Origin: Nocardia fluminea
GTDB lineage: Bacteria > Actinomycetota > Actinomycetes > Mycobacteriales > Mycobacteriaceae
DNA: 64,000 nt
Assembly (NCBI RefSeq): GCF_002846365.1
Contig: NZ_PJMW01000004.1
Location: 178,909-242,908, forward strand
Direction of reading: 5' to 3'
How positions within the stretch are numbered: position 1 is the stretch's first letter; every line of letters starts with the position of its first letter. The notes beneath the pieces were generated by a model. The model was not told where the DNA came from, did no database searches, and saw only the letters and a program-made list of their open reading frames with translations. A program made the translations under genes and the position numbers. Positions 8,630 to 17,333 of the stretch are shown here, piece after piece.

Positions 8630-9715
8630 ATGCCAGACACCGTCCGCGGAGTCATCGCCCGCGCGAAATACGCGCCGGTCGAAACCGTCGACATCGTCGT
8701 TCCCGACCCGGGACCACACGATGTCGTCGTCCGCGTCCAGGCATGCGGGGTGTGCCACACCGACCTGCACTACCGCGACGGGGGAATCAACGACGAGTTC
8801 CCGTTCCTGCTCGGCCACGAGGCCGCCGGGGTGGTCGAGTCCGTCGGCGCCGCCGTGACCCACGTGGCCGAGGGTGACTTCGTCGTCCTCAACTGGCGCG
8901 CCGTCTGCGGCGAGTGCCGGGCGTGCCGGCGCGGGCGTCCCTGGTACTGCTTCGACACGCACAACGCCAGCGTCCCCATGACGCTCACCGACGGCACCCC
9001 GCTCACCCCCGCCCTCGGTGTCGGCGCGTTCGCCGACAAGACCCTCGTCCACGAAAAGCAGTGCACCAAGGTCGATTCCGAGACCGATCCAGCGGTGGCC
9101 GGCCTGCTCGGCTGTGGCGTGATGGCCGGAATCGGCGCCGCCGTGAACACCGGGAACGTCTCGCGCGGCGACAGCGTCGCGGTGATCGGCTGCGGCGGCG
9201 TCGGTGACGCCGCCATCGCCGGCGCGCGCCTGGCCGGCGCGGGCACGATCATCGCGATCGACCGCGACCAGCGAAAGCTGGACTGGGCCGTGGACTTCGG
9301 CGCCACCCACACCATCGACGCGACCAGCGAGGACGTGGTCGAGCGGATCAAAGGACTCACCGGCGGTTTCGGCGCGGACGTGGTGATCGACGCGGTCGGC
9401 CGCCCGGAGACCTGGCAGCAGGCGTTCTACGGGCGCGACCTGGCGGGCACGGTCGTTCTGGTCGGCGTCCCGACACCGGACATGACGCTGGAGATGCCGC
9501 TGATCGACTTCTTCTCGCACGGCGGTGCGCTGAAATCCTCCTGGTACGGCGACTGCCTGCCCGAGCGCGACTTCCCGATGCTCGTCGATCTCTACCGGCA
9601 GGGCCGACTGCCGCTGGACCGGTTCGTCACCGAGCGGATCGGCATCGACGGCGTCGAGCAGGCGTTCACCGCGATGGCCGAGGGCCGGGTACTGCGTTCG
9701 GTGGTGGTCTGGTGA
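8630..9715 (+). CDS. mscR: S-(hydroxymethyl)mycothiol dehydrogenase
   Basis: The 361-residue zinc-dependent medium-chain dehydrogenase starts at ATG 8630 after GAGGAGG. Visible are the catalytic zinc segment [17 protein letters not shown], the structural-zinc cysteines [15 protein letters not shown], and the NAD-binding [18 protein letters not shown]. The protein matches the mycothiol-dependent formaldehyde dehydrogenase/nitrosomycothiol reductase (MscR, AdhE2). It oxidises the adduct of formaldehyde with mycothiol and can reduce S-nitrosomycothiol. The next gene overlaps by four bases and encodes the MBL-fold partner usual for this locus. Confidence 0.93.
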   Translation: MPDTVRGVIARAKYAPVETVDIVVPDPGPHDVVVRVQACGVCHTDLHYRDGGINDEFPFLLGHEAAGVVESVGAAVTHVAEGDFVVLNWRAVCGECRACRRGRPWYCFDTHNASVPMTLTDGTPLTPALGVGAFADKTLVHEKQCTKVDSETDPAVAGLLGCGVMAGIGAAVNTGNVSRGDSVAVIGCGGVGDAAIAGARLAGAGTIIAIDRDQRKLDWAVDFGATHTIDATSEDVVERIKGLTGGFGADVVIDAVGRPETWQQAFYGRDLAGTVVLVGVPTPDMTLEMPLIDFFSHGGALKSSWYGDCLPERDFPMLVDLYRQGRLPLDRFVTERIGIDGVEQAFTAMAEGRVLRSVVVW

Positions 9716-10335
9716 CTCGCATCGAAAGAGTCGTCACCTCGGGCACTTTCGCGCTCGACGGCGGCACCTGGGACGTCGACAACAATGTGTGGCTCATCGG
9801 TGACGACACCGAGGTGCTCGTCGTCGACGCCGCCCACGACGCCGATGCCATCGCCGCCGCGGTCGGTGACCGGCACGTCACCGCGATCCTGTGCACCCAC
9901 GGCCACAACGACCACGTAACCGTCGCCCCGGAACTCGCGAAGCGCCTCGACGCCCCCGTCCTGCTGCACCCCGGCGACGAGCCCCTCTGGCGCATGACCC
10001 ACCCGAGCGCCGGCTACCGGTCCCTGGCAGATACGGCCCGCATCACGGTGGCGGGCACCGATATCGACCTCCTGCACACCCCCGGCCACTCCCCCGGATC
10101 GGTCTCGCTGTACCTGCCCGACCTCGCGGCCCTGTTCACCGGCGACACCCTGTTCGCCGGTGGCCCCGGCGCCACCGGACGCTCCTTCTCCGACTTCGAC
10201 ACGATCATCGACTCGATCCGGGACCGCTTGCTGACGCTGCCCGAGCAGACAACCGTCCACACCGGTCACGGCGACACCACCACCATCGGCGCGGAACGCC
10301 CGGCGCTCGCGGACTGGATCGCCCGCGGGCACTGA
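9712..10335 (+). CDS. MBL-fold metallo-hydrolase paired with mscR
   Basis: The 207-residue metallo-beta-lactamase-fold hydrolase has the metal motif THGHNDH, a later [13 protein letters not shown] histidine, the [16 protein letters not shown] segment and a terminal TGHGDTT histidine. The GTG start at 9712 overlaps the mscR stop. In mycobacteria the same gene follows mscR and is thought to hydrolyse the thioester product (formyl-mycothiol) in the formaldehyde detoxification route. That role is inferred from the pairing. Confidence 0.88.
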   Translation: MTRIERVVTSGTFALDGGTWDVDNNVWLIGDDTEVLVVDAAHDADAIAAAVGDRHVTAILCTHGHNDHVTVAPELAKRLDAPVLLHPGDEPLWRMTHPSAGYRSLADTARITVAGTDIDLLHTPGHSPGSVSLYLPDLAALFTGDTLFAGGPGATGRSFSDFDTIIDSIRDRLLTLPEQTTVHTGHGDTTTIGAERPALADWIARGH

Positions 10336-10339
10336 CCGT

Positions 10340-10367
10340 GTGCCCACCGCCGATCAGCGGTGGGCAC
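10340..10367. terminator. Bidirectional terminator hairpin
   Basis: GTGCCCACCGC (10340-10350) and GCGGTGGGCAC (10357-10367) form a perfect 11-base-pair stem with a six-base loop. It lies between the convergent MBL hydrolase and DUF6223-like genes and overlaps the last codons of the latter. Confidence 0.75.
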
Positions 10368-10737
10368 GCAGGTGGGCGCGGGTGCCGAGCGCGACGGCCG
10401 CCAGGCCCAGCACGATCGCGATCGCCGCGCCGACGATGCCGTTTCCGGTGCCGGGACCGCCGTCCGCGGTCGCGAAGCCGATCGCCCCGACGATCGCCGC
10501 GACCGCGCCCGCGCCGATCGCGACGAACGATCGGGCGGGACTTCCGGCGCGTGACACCGCCCAACAACCCACGATCACAGCGGCCAGACCGAGGAACGCG
10601 GCCGACGTCGCGACGAGGCGGTCTGTTGTCATGCCGTAGGAGTCGGCGAGGGTGGTGGTCGCCGCGGTGGCGGGAGCGGCGAGGACGAGAGTGAGCGCTG
10701 TACTGACAGCGGCTGCGGTGAGTGGGCGGATGGACAT
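10354..10737 (-). CDS. Small exported/membrane protein, DUF6223-like
   Basis: The 127-residue protein has an N-terminal signal-like segment (LTAAAVSTALTLVLAAPATAA) and three further hydrophobic helices, the last in a GTGNGIVGAAIAIVLGLAAVALG context. This resembles the small DUF6223 proteins of Nocardia and Streptomyces; the family name is from memory of this pattern. No enzymatic motif is present. It converges with the MBL hydrolase gene. Confidence 0.6.
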   Translation of the reverse strand: MSIRPLTAAAVSTALTLVLAAPATAATTTLADSYGMTTDRLVATSAAFLGLAAVIVGCWAVSRAGSPARSFVAIGAGAVAAIVGAIGFATADGGPGTGNGIVGAAIAIVLGLAAVALGTRAHLRAHR

Positions 10738-11089
10738 GCGTTGCTCCTCGTTGTACGTAGATCCGACGCGACGGCGCGTGTGTCGACCGAATGTGCGCGG
10801 ATTTCGCGTCGACCGGAAGGTGCCCGGGTTGCGGCAGCCGTCGTATGCCGACCCGGCGCGATCTCCTGCCGGCCGATGTCGGTGACCGGGATTCTGTTAG
10901 GGGACGGTTCAATCCTCGGTGTCGAAGGGGGTTCGGTCATCGTGCGACGGTGGACAATTCGAGGTGACCCAGGCCCGGTACCGACTACCGCGGAGGCTGC
11001 AGGAGCTGCGCGGATACCGCATCGGTGGTAGTCGACAAATCACCCGTGAGCGGGATTCGGCGAGATCGCGCGCGGGCTAGGGTTTGCGC
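10738..11089. other. Intergenic region, no gene recognised
   Basis: This ~350-base gap separates the divergent DUF6223-like gene and histidine kinase gene. Short frames on both strands lack credible starts or family features. It presumably carries the two divergent promoters; none is clear enough to mark. Confidence 0.4.
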
Positions 11090-12187
11090 ATGGGCAGAAC
11101 CGTGGACTGGGTGATCGCCGTCGGCGTGGCCGCGGTGCTCCTCGTCACCGGGCTGAGCCGCGAGCATTCACCTACCGATCTCGACTGGCTCGGTTACGTG
11201 TTGCTGGTCGCCGGTGGACTGGCGCTCGCCGCGCAACGGCGGTCCCCGGTGGCGGTGCTGGTCGCGACCGGACTGTGTGCGCTCGGTTACCAGGCGCTCG
11301 GTTTCGATGTACCCGCCGTCGCGTTCCTGTTCTCGGTGTATTTCGCGGTCCGCGCCGGTCATCGGCTGGTCGCCGTGCTGGCGTCGGTGGCGGTGCTCGC
11401 CGCCCTTCCGCTCGCGTTGCTGGTCTCACTGCACGACACCACCCAGGCGCTCGCCCGCGCCCGCGACGCGCTCGAGATCGCCTGGCTCATCGCGGCCGGC
11501 GCCGCGGGCGAAGCGCTGCGCCAAGCAGAGCGGCGAGCCGACGAGGCCGAACGCACCAGGGAGGAGACCGCGCGACGGCGGGCCGACGAGGAGCGCCTGC
11601 ACATCGCGCGCGAGCTGCACGATTCGCTCACCCACCAGATCTCGGTGATCAAGGTGCAGTCCGAAGCCGCCGTCCACGTGGCGCGCAAGCGGGGCGAAGA
11701 GGTCCCGCAAGCGCTGCTGGCCATTCGCGACGCCGGACGCGAGGCGGCCCGCGAGCTGCGCGCGACCCTGGAAGCGCTGCGCGACGACGACACCTCCCCG
11801 CGCCCCGGCCTCGCCCACCTCCCCGATCTGGTGGAGCGCGTCCGCACCACCGGCTTGGACACCACTCTCACGATCGAGGGTGCGCCCCAGAACGTGCCCG
11901 TCGCCCTCGACCGAACCGTCTACCGGATCGTGCAGGAGTCACTCACCAACATCACCCGCCACGCCGCCGCCGCGACCGCCACGGTCCGCATCGACTACCG
12001 CCCGGACAACCTCGTCGTCGATGTCGAAGACGACGGCACCGCGAACCCCTCGTCGGCACCGGTCCCGGGCGTGGGGCTGCTCGGCATGCGCGAACGCGTC
12101 ACCGCCCTCGGCGGCCACCTCCGTGCCGCGCCACGCACCGACGGTGGGTTCGCCGTCCACGCCGAACTACCCGTGGACAGAACATGA
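11090..12187 (+). CDS. NarL-type sensor histidine kinase
   Basis: The 365-residue protein has four to five N-terminal transmembrane helices (to about residue 140). A coiled linker rich in Arg/Glu follows, then a HisKA_3 dimerisation segment: IARELHDSLTHQISVIKVQSE, with phospho-acceptor His177. The HATPase part includes YRIVQESLTNITRHAAA (N box), DDG and GVGLLGMRERVTALGG (G box). There is no obvious extracytoplasmic sensor domain, so it probably senses a membrane signal. The stop overlaps the response-regulator start by four bases. Confidence 0.9.
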   Translation: MGRTVDWVIAVGVAAVLLVTGLSREHSPTDLDWLGYVLLVAGGLALAAQRRSPVAVLVATGLCALGYQALGFDVPAVAFLFSVYFAVRAGHRLVAVLASVAVLAALPLALLVSLHDTTQALARARDALEIAWLIAAGAAGEALRQAERRADEAERTREETARRRADEERLHIARELHDSLTHQISVIKVQSEAAVHVARKRGEEVPQALLAIRDAGREAARELRATLEALRDDDTSPRPGLAHLPDLVERVRTTGLDTTLTIEGAPQNVPVALDRTVYRIVQESLTNITRHAAAATATVRIDYRPDNLVVDVEDDGTANPSSAPVPGVGLLGMRERVTALGGHLRAAPRTDGGFAVHAELPVDRT

Positions 12188-12843
12188 TTCGTCTTCTGCT
12201 GGTCGACGACCAGCCCCTCATCCGCAGTGGTTTTCGCGCGCTCCTCGAGATCGAGGACGACATCGAGGTGGTTGCCGAAGCCGCCGACGGCCGCGAAGGC
12301 GTCGAGCTGGCCCGCACGCATCTGCCCGACATCGCGCTCATCGATATCCAGATGCCGGTGGTCGACGGCATCGAAGCCACCCGCCGCATCGCCGCGGACC
12401 CGGCGCTGTCCGGCGTGCACGTCGTCATTCTGACCAACTACGGTCTCGACGAATACGTCTTCGACGCCCTGCGCGCGGGCGCCGCGGGCTTCCTCGTCAA
12501 AGACATCGAACCGGAGGACTTCCTGCACGCCATTCGCGTGGCCGCCCGTGGCGACGCCCTCCTCGCACCCTCGATCACCCGCAGGCTGATCCACCGCTAC
12601 GTCACCCAGCCCCGCACACCGCCCCCGGGTGCGGGCCTGGACGAACTGACCACCAGGGAACGCGAGGCCGTGGTTCTCGTCGCGCAGGGTCTGTCCAACG
12701 ACGAGATCGCCGGCCGCATGGTGATCAGCCCGCACACCGCGAAAACCCACGTCAATCGGGCGATGACCAAACTCCACGCCCGCGACCGGGCCCAACTGGT
12801 CGTGCTCGCTTACGAATCGGGCCTGGTCGTGCCGCGGTTGTGA
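12184..12843 (+). CDS. NarL/FixJ-family response regulator
   Basis: The receiver domain has the acidic pair VDDQ and phospho-acceptor Asp54 (ALIDIQMP), with the Thr/Lys positions in ILTNYG and FLVKD. The C-terminal LuxR-type helix-turn-helix reads ELTTREREAVVLVAQGLSNDEIAGRMVISPHTAKTHVNRAMTKL. It is the cognate partner of the overlapping kinase gene. The regulated genes are not evident; the next operon encodes flavin monooxygenase-like proteins. Confidence 0.92.
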   Translation: MIRLLLVDDQPLIRSGFRALLEIEDDIEVVAEAADGREGVELARTHLPDIALIDIQMPVVDGIEATRRIAADPALSGVHVVILTNYGLDEYVFDALRAGAAGFLVKDIEPEDFLHAIRVAARGDALLAPSITRRLIHRYVTQPRTPPPGAGLDELTTREREAVVLVAQGLSNDEIAGRMVISPHTAKTHVNRAMTKLHARDRAQLVVLAYESGLVVPRL

Positions 12844-12896
12844 TCGCGCTGCGCGCAACCCGTGAATCCGGCCTCTCCCTGCGCGATCGTGAAGGC

Positions 12897-14171
12897 ATGA
12901 CTTCCACTGCCGCGCCATCGACCACCGATTCCGAGCTGGACGCCGTCTTCGCGCCGATCTTCGATCGGATAGCCGCGGGTGCGGTCGAACGCGAAGTCGA
13001 TCGACGTCTCCCGTTCGATGAGGTGAGCTGGCTGAAGGAGGCGAAGTTCGGGGCGTTGCGGGTGCCCGTCGAGTTCGGTGGATACGGCGTGAATGTGCGG
13101 CAGCTGTTCCGGCTGCTCATCGATCTGGCCGCGGCGGAGTCGAATCTGCCGCAGGCGCTGCGGGTGCACTGGTCGTTCGTCGAGGATCAGCTGCTGGCGG
13201 AGGCGGGGCCGGAGCGGGAGCGGTGGTTGCGGGCGGTCGCGGCGGGCACTCTGGTCGGCAACGCGATCACCGAACCGGGGGTCGGTGCGGTCGACAGGTA
13301 CCGCACCCGGCTGACCCGCGACGGTGACCGGCTGCTGCTCAACGGCGTGAAGTACTACAGCACCGGCTCGCTGTTCGCCGATCACATCCTCGTCGCGGCC
13401 GACAGCGACGGTGAGCGGCTCGGCGTGCTGGTCGACGCCGACGCCGACGGGGTGGTGCAGCACGATGACTGGGACGGTTTCGGGCAGCGGCTCACCGCGA
13501 GCGGCACCACCGAGTTCACCGATGTCGTCGTTGCCCCGGACCGCGTCCTGGGGCGCGGTTATGGCGTCGCAGGCCCTACCTACGGCACCGCCTACCTGCA
13601 ACTGGTGCAGCTGGCGGTGCTCGCCGGGATCGCGGCCCGCGCCGAACGCGACGCCAGGGAATGGGTGAGTGCGCGCACCCGCACCTACACCCATGCCGCC
13701 GCCGATCTGCCACGCGAGGACCCCCTCGTCCAGCAGGTGATCGGCAAACTGTCGGCGGCCGCGTTCACCGCACGAGCCGCGGTTCTCGCGGTGGCGGAGG
13801 TACTCGACGGGGTGCTCGACGCCGGAGCGAAGGACGAGAAGGATCTCGTGGCCGCCGAATTGGCCGCCGCGCAGGCACAACTCGGTGTGATCGACATCGT
13901 GCTGGACGCCACCACCCGATTGTTCGAGCTCGGCGGGGCCTCGATCGTGTCCGAACGCCTGCGCCTGGACCGGCATTGGCGCAACGCCCGCACCATCTCG
14001 GTGCACAATCCCGCCCTGTTCAAAGCTCGCGCGGTCGGCGACTATCTCCTCAACGGCACCGACCTGCCCTTCGGGTGGAGCGCGGGCGAGCGCAAGACCG
14101 GCACACCCGCTTCCGCGAACACCGAATCAGCGGATTCGAGCACTGTGCGTTCCGAGGCGGCGACGCGATGA
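12897..14171 (+). CDS. DszC/SfnB-like flavin-dependent monooxygenase (acyl-CoA dehydrogenase fold)
   Basis: The 424-residue protein has the acyl-CoA dehydrogenase fold (LRVPVEFGGYGV near residue 55, the central domain NAITEPGVGAVDRY, and a C-terminal helical domain ending RTISVHNPALFKARAVGDYLLNG). The late motif, and the lack of the acyl-CoA dehydrogenase catalytic base context, match the DszC/SfnB/dibenzothiophene monooxygenase group. Those enzymes use reduced flavin and O2 to oxidise organosulfur compounds. It overlaps the next gene (ATGA), an NtaA/DszA-type enzyme. The pair suggests sulfur scavenging from sulfides or sulfones. No flavin reductase is adjacent. Confidence 0.82.
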   Translation: MTSTAAPSTTDSELDAVFAPIFDRIAAGAVEREVDRRLPFDEVSWLKEAKFGALRVPVEFGGYGVNVRQLFRLLIDLAAAESNLPQALRVHWSFVEDQLLAEAGPERERWLRAVAAGTLVGNAITEPGVGAVDRYRTRLTRDGDRLLLNGVKYYSTGSLFADHILVAADSDGERLGVLVDADADGVVQHDDWDGFGQRLTASGTTEFTDVVVAPDRVLGRGYGVAGPTYGTAYLQLVQLAVLAGIAARAERDAREWVSARTRTYTHAAADLPREDPLVQQVIGKLSAAAFTARAAVLAVAEVLDGVLDAGAKDEKDLVAAELAAAQAQLGVIDIVLDATTRLFELGGASIVSERLRLDRHWRNARTISVHNPALFKARAVGDYLLNGTDLPFGWSAGERKTGTPASANTESADSSTVRSEAATR

Positions 14172-15604
14172 GCAGGCCGATCCGGTTCAACGCCTTCGAC
14201 ATGAACTGCGTCGCCCACCAGTCCCCCGGGCTGTGGCGACATCCCGAGGACCAGTCACACCGCTACACCGACATCGGGTACTGGACCGAGCTGGCGAAAC
14301 TCCTCGAGCGCGGGCGGTTCGACGGGATCTTCATCGCCGACGTCCTCGGCACCTACGACGTGTACGGCGGCAACGACATCGCCGCGCTACGCCAGGGCGC
14401 GCAGACACCGGTCGCCGATCCCCTGCTCCTGGTGTCGGCGATGGCGGCGGTGACCGAACACCTCGGTTTCGGGATCACGACCGGTACCGGCTTCGAACAC
14501 CCGTTTCCGTTCGCGCGCCGCCTGTCGACCCTCGACCACCTCACGAACGGCCGGCTCGGCTGGAACGTGGTCACCGGGTATCTGCCTTCGGCGGCAAGGA
14601 ATTTCGGCGCCGCCGATCAGCTCGACCACGACGAACGGTACAACCAGGCCGACGAATACCTCGAGGTGCTCTACAAGCTCTGGGAGGGTTCGTGGGAGGA
14701 CGACGCGGTGGTGCGTGATGCCGAACGCGGCATCTACACCGACCCGTCGAAGGTGCATCACATCGGCCACTACGGCGAGCACTACACCGTGCCGGGAATC
14801 CACGTCTCCGAACCGTCACCGCAGCGGACTCCGGTGATCTACCAGGCGGGCGCCTCCCCGCGCGGGGTGCGGTTCGCGGCCGAGAACGCCGAGGCGATCT
14901 TCATCGCCGGTCCCTCGAAACGAGTTCTGGCGCAGACGGTTGCGCGTGTTCGTGACGCGCTCGAGGCGGCGGGCCGTGACCGGTACGCGGCCAGGATCTA
15001 CGCGCTGGCCACCATCATCACCGACGAGACCGACACCGCCGCGCGGGCCAAACGCGAGGAGTACCTGTCCTACGCGAGCATCGAAGGCGGACTGGTGTTC
15101 ATGTCGGGCTGGATGGGAATCGACCTGTCGCGGTACGACCTCGACGACCCGATCGGCGACGTGCAGAGCAACGCCATCCAGTCGGCAGTCGCGGCGTTCC
15201 AGGAATTCGACGACGACGGCCGTGAATGGACGGTGCGCGATATCGGCCGCTGGGCGGGCATCGGCGGCATGGGCCCCGTGTTCACCGGCTCCGGTGAAAC
15301 AGTCGCCGACCTGTTGCAGGACTGGGTGGCCGACACCGACCTGGACGGATTCAACCTCGCCTACGCGATCACACCGGGCACCTTCGAAGACATTGTGCGC
15401 CACGTTGTTCCGGTCCTGACCGAACGCGGGGTCTACCGCACCGAATACGAGCCGGGCACGCTGCGCAACGCCCTGTTCGGTGCCGGCGATCGGCTCCCGC
15501 CGGAGCATCGCGGTGCCGGGTATCGCGTCGGTGGTCCACGTTCCACCGTATTGCCACCCGAACAGTCGCGTCCCGAACCGGTGGAGGTACTCACCGGTCC
15601 GTAG
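14168..15604 (+). CDS. NtaA/SnaA/DszA-family FMN-dependent monooxygenase
   Basis: The 478-residue luciferase-type protein belongs to the NtaA/SnaA/DszA/DmoA subgroup. It has an N-terminal NAFDMNCVAHQSPGLWRHP, the block LLVSAMAAVTEHLGFGITTGTGFEHPFPFARRLSTLDHLT, GRLGWNVVTGYL, and the late YQAGASPRGVRFAAENAEAIF. Such enzymes cleave C-S or C-N bonds using reduced FMN from a separate reductase. ATG 14168 overlaps the DszC-like stop, so the two products are made together and may act in sequence on a sulfone-type substrate. Confidence 0.87.
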   Translation: MSRPIRFNAFDMNCVAHQSPGLWRHPEDQSHRYTDIGYWTELAKLLERGRFDGIFIADVLGTYDVYGGNDIAALRQGAQTPVADPLLLVSAMAAVTEHLGFGITTGTGFEHPFPFARRLSTLDHLTNGRLGWNVVTGYLPSAARNFGAADQLDHDERYNQADEYLEVLYKLWEGSWEDDAVVRDAERGIYTDPSKVHHIGHYGEHYTVPGIHVSEPSPQRTPVIYQAGASPRGVRFAAENAEAIFIAGPSKRVLAQTVARVRDALEAAGRDRYAARIYALATIITDETDTAARAKREEYLSYASIEGGLVFMSGWMGIDLSRYDLDDPIGDVQSNAIQSAVAAFQEFDDDGREWTVRDIGRWAGIGGMGPVFTGSGETVADLLQDWVADTDLDGFNLAYAITPGTFEDIVRHVVPVLTERGVYRTEYEPGTLRNALFGAGDRLPPEHRGAGYRVGGPRSTVLPPEQSRPEPVEVLTGP

Positions 15605-15757
15605 CGCGGCGTTCGCGTCGATCAGCGCCAGGACGTACTCGTCCCGGCGCTATCGGCGTGTGCGCGTCTCGATATCTGCTGGGGCGCAGAATATTCGGAT
15701 CAACTCCCACTGATCGCAACACTCATCATCGGCTGCGGGTAAGCGCACCATTCCGGT

Positions 15758-17140
15758 ATGACATCGCAGACTCCCGTTTCCCGTTCCCCTCGTTCGGCCG
15801 CGGTAATCGGCGCCGGCCAAACCGGCGTCACTGCGGCGCTAGGTCTTCTCGACGCCGGTTTCACCGTGACCCTCTACAGCGACCGAGATCAACGCTCACT
15901 CCGTGACGACGTCCCCGCCACCGGCACCGCCCTCGAATTCGGCGAGACCCAGCAGGCCGAGGCGGCGCTCGGACTCGACAGCTTCACCGGCCGCGCGCCC
16001 CGCCACACCGGGCTCAGCGTGCGCATCGCCGGACCCGAGAACGCCGAACTGATCGCCTTCGACGGCACCTTCGACGGCTATGTCGGCGTCGCCGTCGACA
16101 CCAGGCTCAAGGCCGACGAGCGTCTCACCGCCTTCCTCGAACGCGGCGGCGATTTCGTCGTCGGACCGGTCACGGTCGAATCGCTCGACGCCATCGCGGC
16201 TGCCAACGACCTCACCCTGGTCGCCACCGGCCGCGGCGGACTGGCCGACCTGTTCCCGATCGACGAGGAACGCACCGTCTACGACAAGCCGCAGCGCTCG
16301 CTGCTCACCGTCACCGTGACCGGCCTCGACTTCGATCCCGGTGTCTTCGCGCACCGCAGCCCGGCTGGCGGCGCGCACAGCCTGTTCTCCATCCTCGCTG
16401 AACAGGGCGAGGCCTGGTGGGGTCCGTACCTGCACAAGGACGCGGGCCCGAGCTGGGCGTTCCTGGGCTGGGCCCGCCCGGGCAGCGATTGGGAAACCCG
16501 ATTCGCCGCAGCCGATTCCGCCGAATCGGCGTTGCGGATCGTGAAGGACCTCTACCGCGACTACATCGACTGGGACCTGCCGGAAGTGCAGGCCACCCAG
16601 GTGATCGCCGAGGACCCGCACTCCTGGCTCAAGGGCGCGGTCCGGCCGGTCGTCCGGGCCGGGGTGGGCCGCACCTCGGGCGGCCATCCGGTGGCCGCTC
16701 TCGGTGACACCGCGGTCGCCTACGACCCGGTCGCGGGCCAAGGCGCGCAGAGCGGGCTGATCCAAGCCCAGCGCTTGGTCGCGGCCGCCGCCGTGCACGA
16801 CGGGCCGTTCGACGAGCAGTGGATCACCGACCAGTACGCCGCGTTCCTCGCCGCCCGCAGCGACGCCGCCGCCAAGGTGACCCGGCTGTTCCTCAGCGAC
16901 CCCGCGTTCGCCGACATCGGTGGCCAGTTCTTCGCCACGGCCGCGGTGAACCCGAAGTTCGCCTCCGCACTGGTCGGCCTGCTGCACCGCCCCCAGCCCT
17001 TCCTGCCCATCGACACCCCCGCCGACGCCGCCGCCTACATCACCGAGGTCACCGGCACGGACGCGGCCGAATTGCTGGCGAAGTTCGCCCCCGCGGGCCG
17101 CTTCGAACGCTCGACGTTCGCCCCCGTCGCCGTCGGGTAA
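15758..17140 (+). CDS. StyA-like FAD-dependent monooxygenase
   Basis: The 460-residue flavoprotein has an N-terminal Rossmann motif (AAVIGAGQTGVTAALGLLDAGF). Its overall pattern (VTLYSDRD, GWARPGSDW, and VAALGDTAVAYDPVAGQGAQSGLIQA for the second FAD motif) matches the styrene/indole monooxygenase family StyA, which epoxidises or oxygenates using flavin reduced by StyB. No StyB reductase is adjacent. The gene ends at a hairpin terminator, so despite facing the FAAL-PKS operon it is probably a separate transcript. Confidence 0.82.
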   Translation: MTSQTPVSRSPRSAAVIGAGQTGVTAALGLLDAGFTVTLYSDRDQRSLRDDVPATGTALEFGETQQAEAALGLDSFTGRAPRHTGLSVRIAGPENAELIAFDGTFDGYVGVAVDTRLKADERLTAFLERGGDFVVGPVTVESLDAIAAANDLTLVATGRGGLADLFPIDEERTVYDKPQRSLLTVTVTGLDFDPGVFAHRSPAGGAHSLFSILAEQGEAWWGPYLHKDAGPSWAFLGWARPGSDWETRFAAADSAESALRIVKDLYRDYIDWDLPEVQATQVIAEDPHSWLKGAVRPVVRAGVGRTSGGHPVAALGDTAVAYDPVAGQGAQSGLIQAQRLVAAAAVHDGPFDEQWITDQYAAFLAARSDAAAKVTRLFLSDPAFADIGGQFFATAAVNPKFASALVGLLHRPQPFLPIDTPADAAAYITEVTGTDAAELLAKFAPAGRFERSTFAPVAVG

Positions 17141-17149
17141 GAGGTGGAT

Positions 17150-17181
17150 CCGGGCGGTCGCGGACACCTGCGGCCGCCCGG
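17150..17181 (+). terminator. Hairpin terminator after StyA-like gene
   Basis: CCGGGCGG (17150-17157) and CCGCCCGG (17174-17181) form a perfect 8-base-pair stem, and a short T-rich stretch (TCTTTT) follows. It separates the monooxygenase from the downstream FAAL operon. Confidence 0.6.
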
Positions 17182-17286
17182 TCCGGTCTTTTCCTGCCTC
17201 CACACCCCAGGGGTGGACAGCGGCCACCCCCGGGTTCGCTGGGTGATACCTGCGGGCACTATCCGGACCGTCACAGAGAGCGGATA

Positions 17287-17307
17287 GTCATAGTCAAGCC
17301 CTATGAC
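17287..17307. promoter_or_regulatory. 7-7-7 inverted repeat upstream of FAAL operon
   Basis: GTCATAG (17287-17293) and CTATGAC (17301-17307) are perfect complements separated by seven bases. The repeat ends 26 bases before the FAAL start codon. Position and symmetry fit an operator for a dimeric repressor or activator of the FAAL-ACP-PKS genes. No regulator gene is adjacent. Confidence 0.5.
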
Positions 17308-17333
17308 TTTCTCCCCTGTGAAGGACAGCCCCC

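Noticed and set aside
15758..17140. StyA-like monooxygenase as part of the FAAL-PKS operon
   Set aside because: A hairpin terminator with a T-rich tail and a separate dyad operator lie between them. Functional linkage is possible but cotranscription is unlikely.
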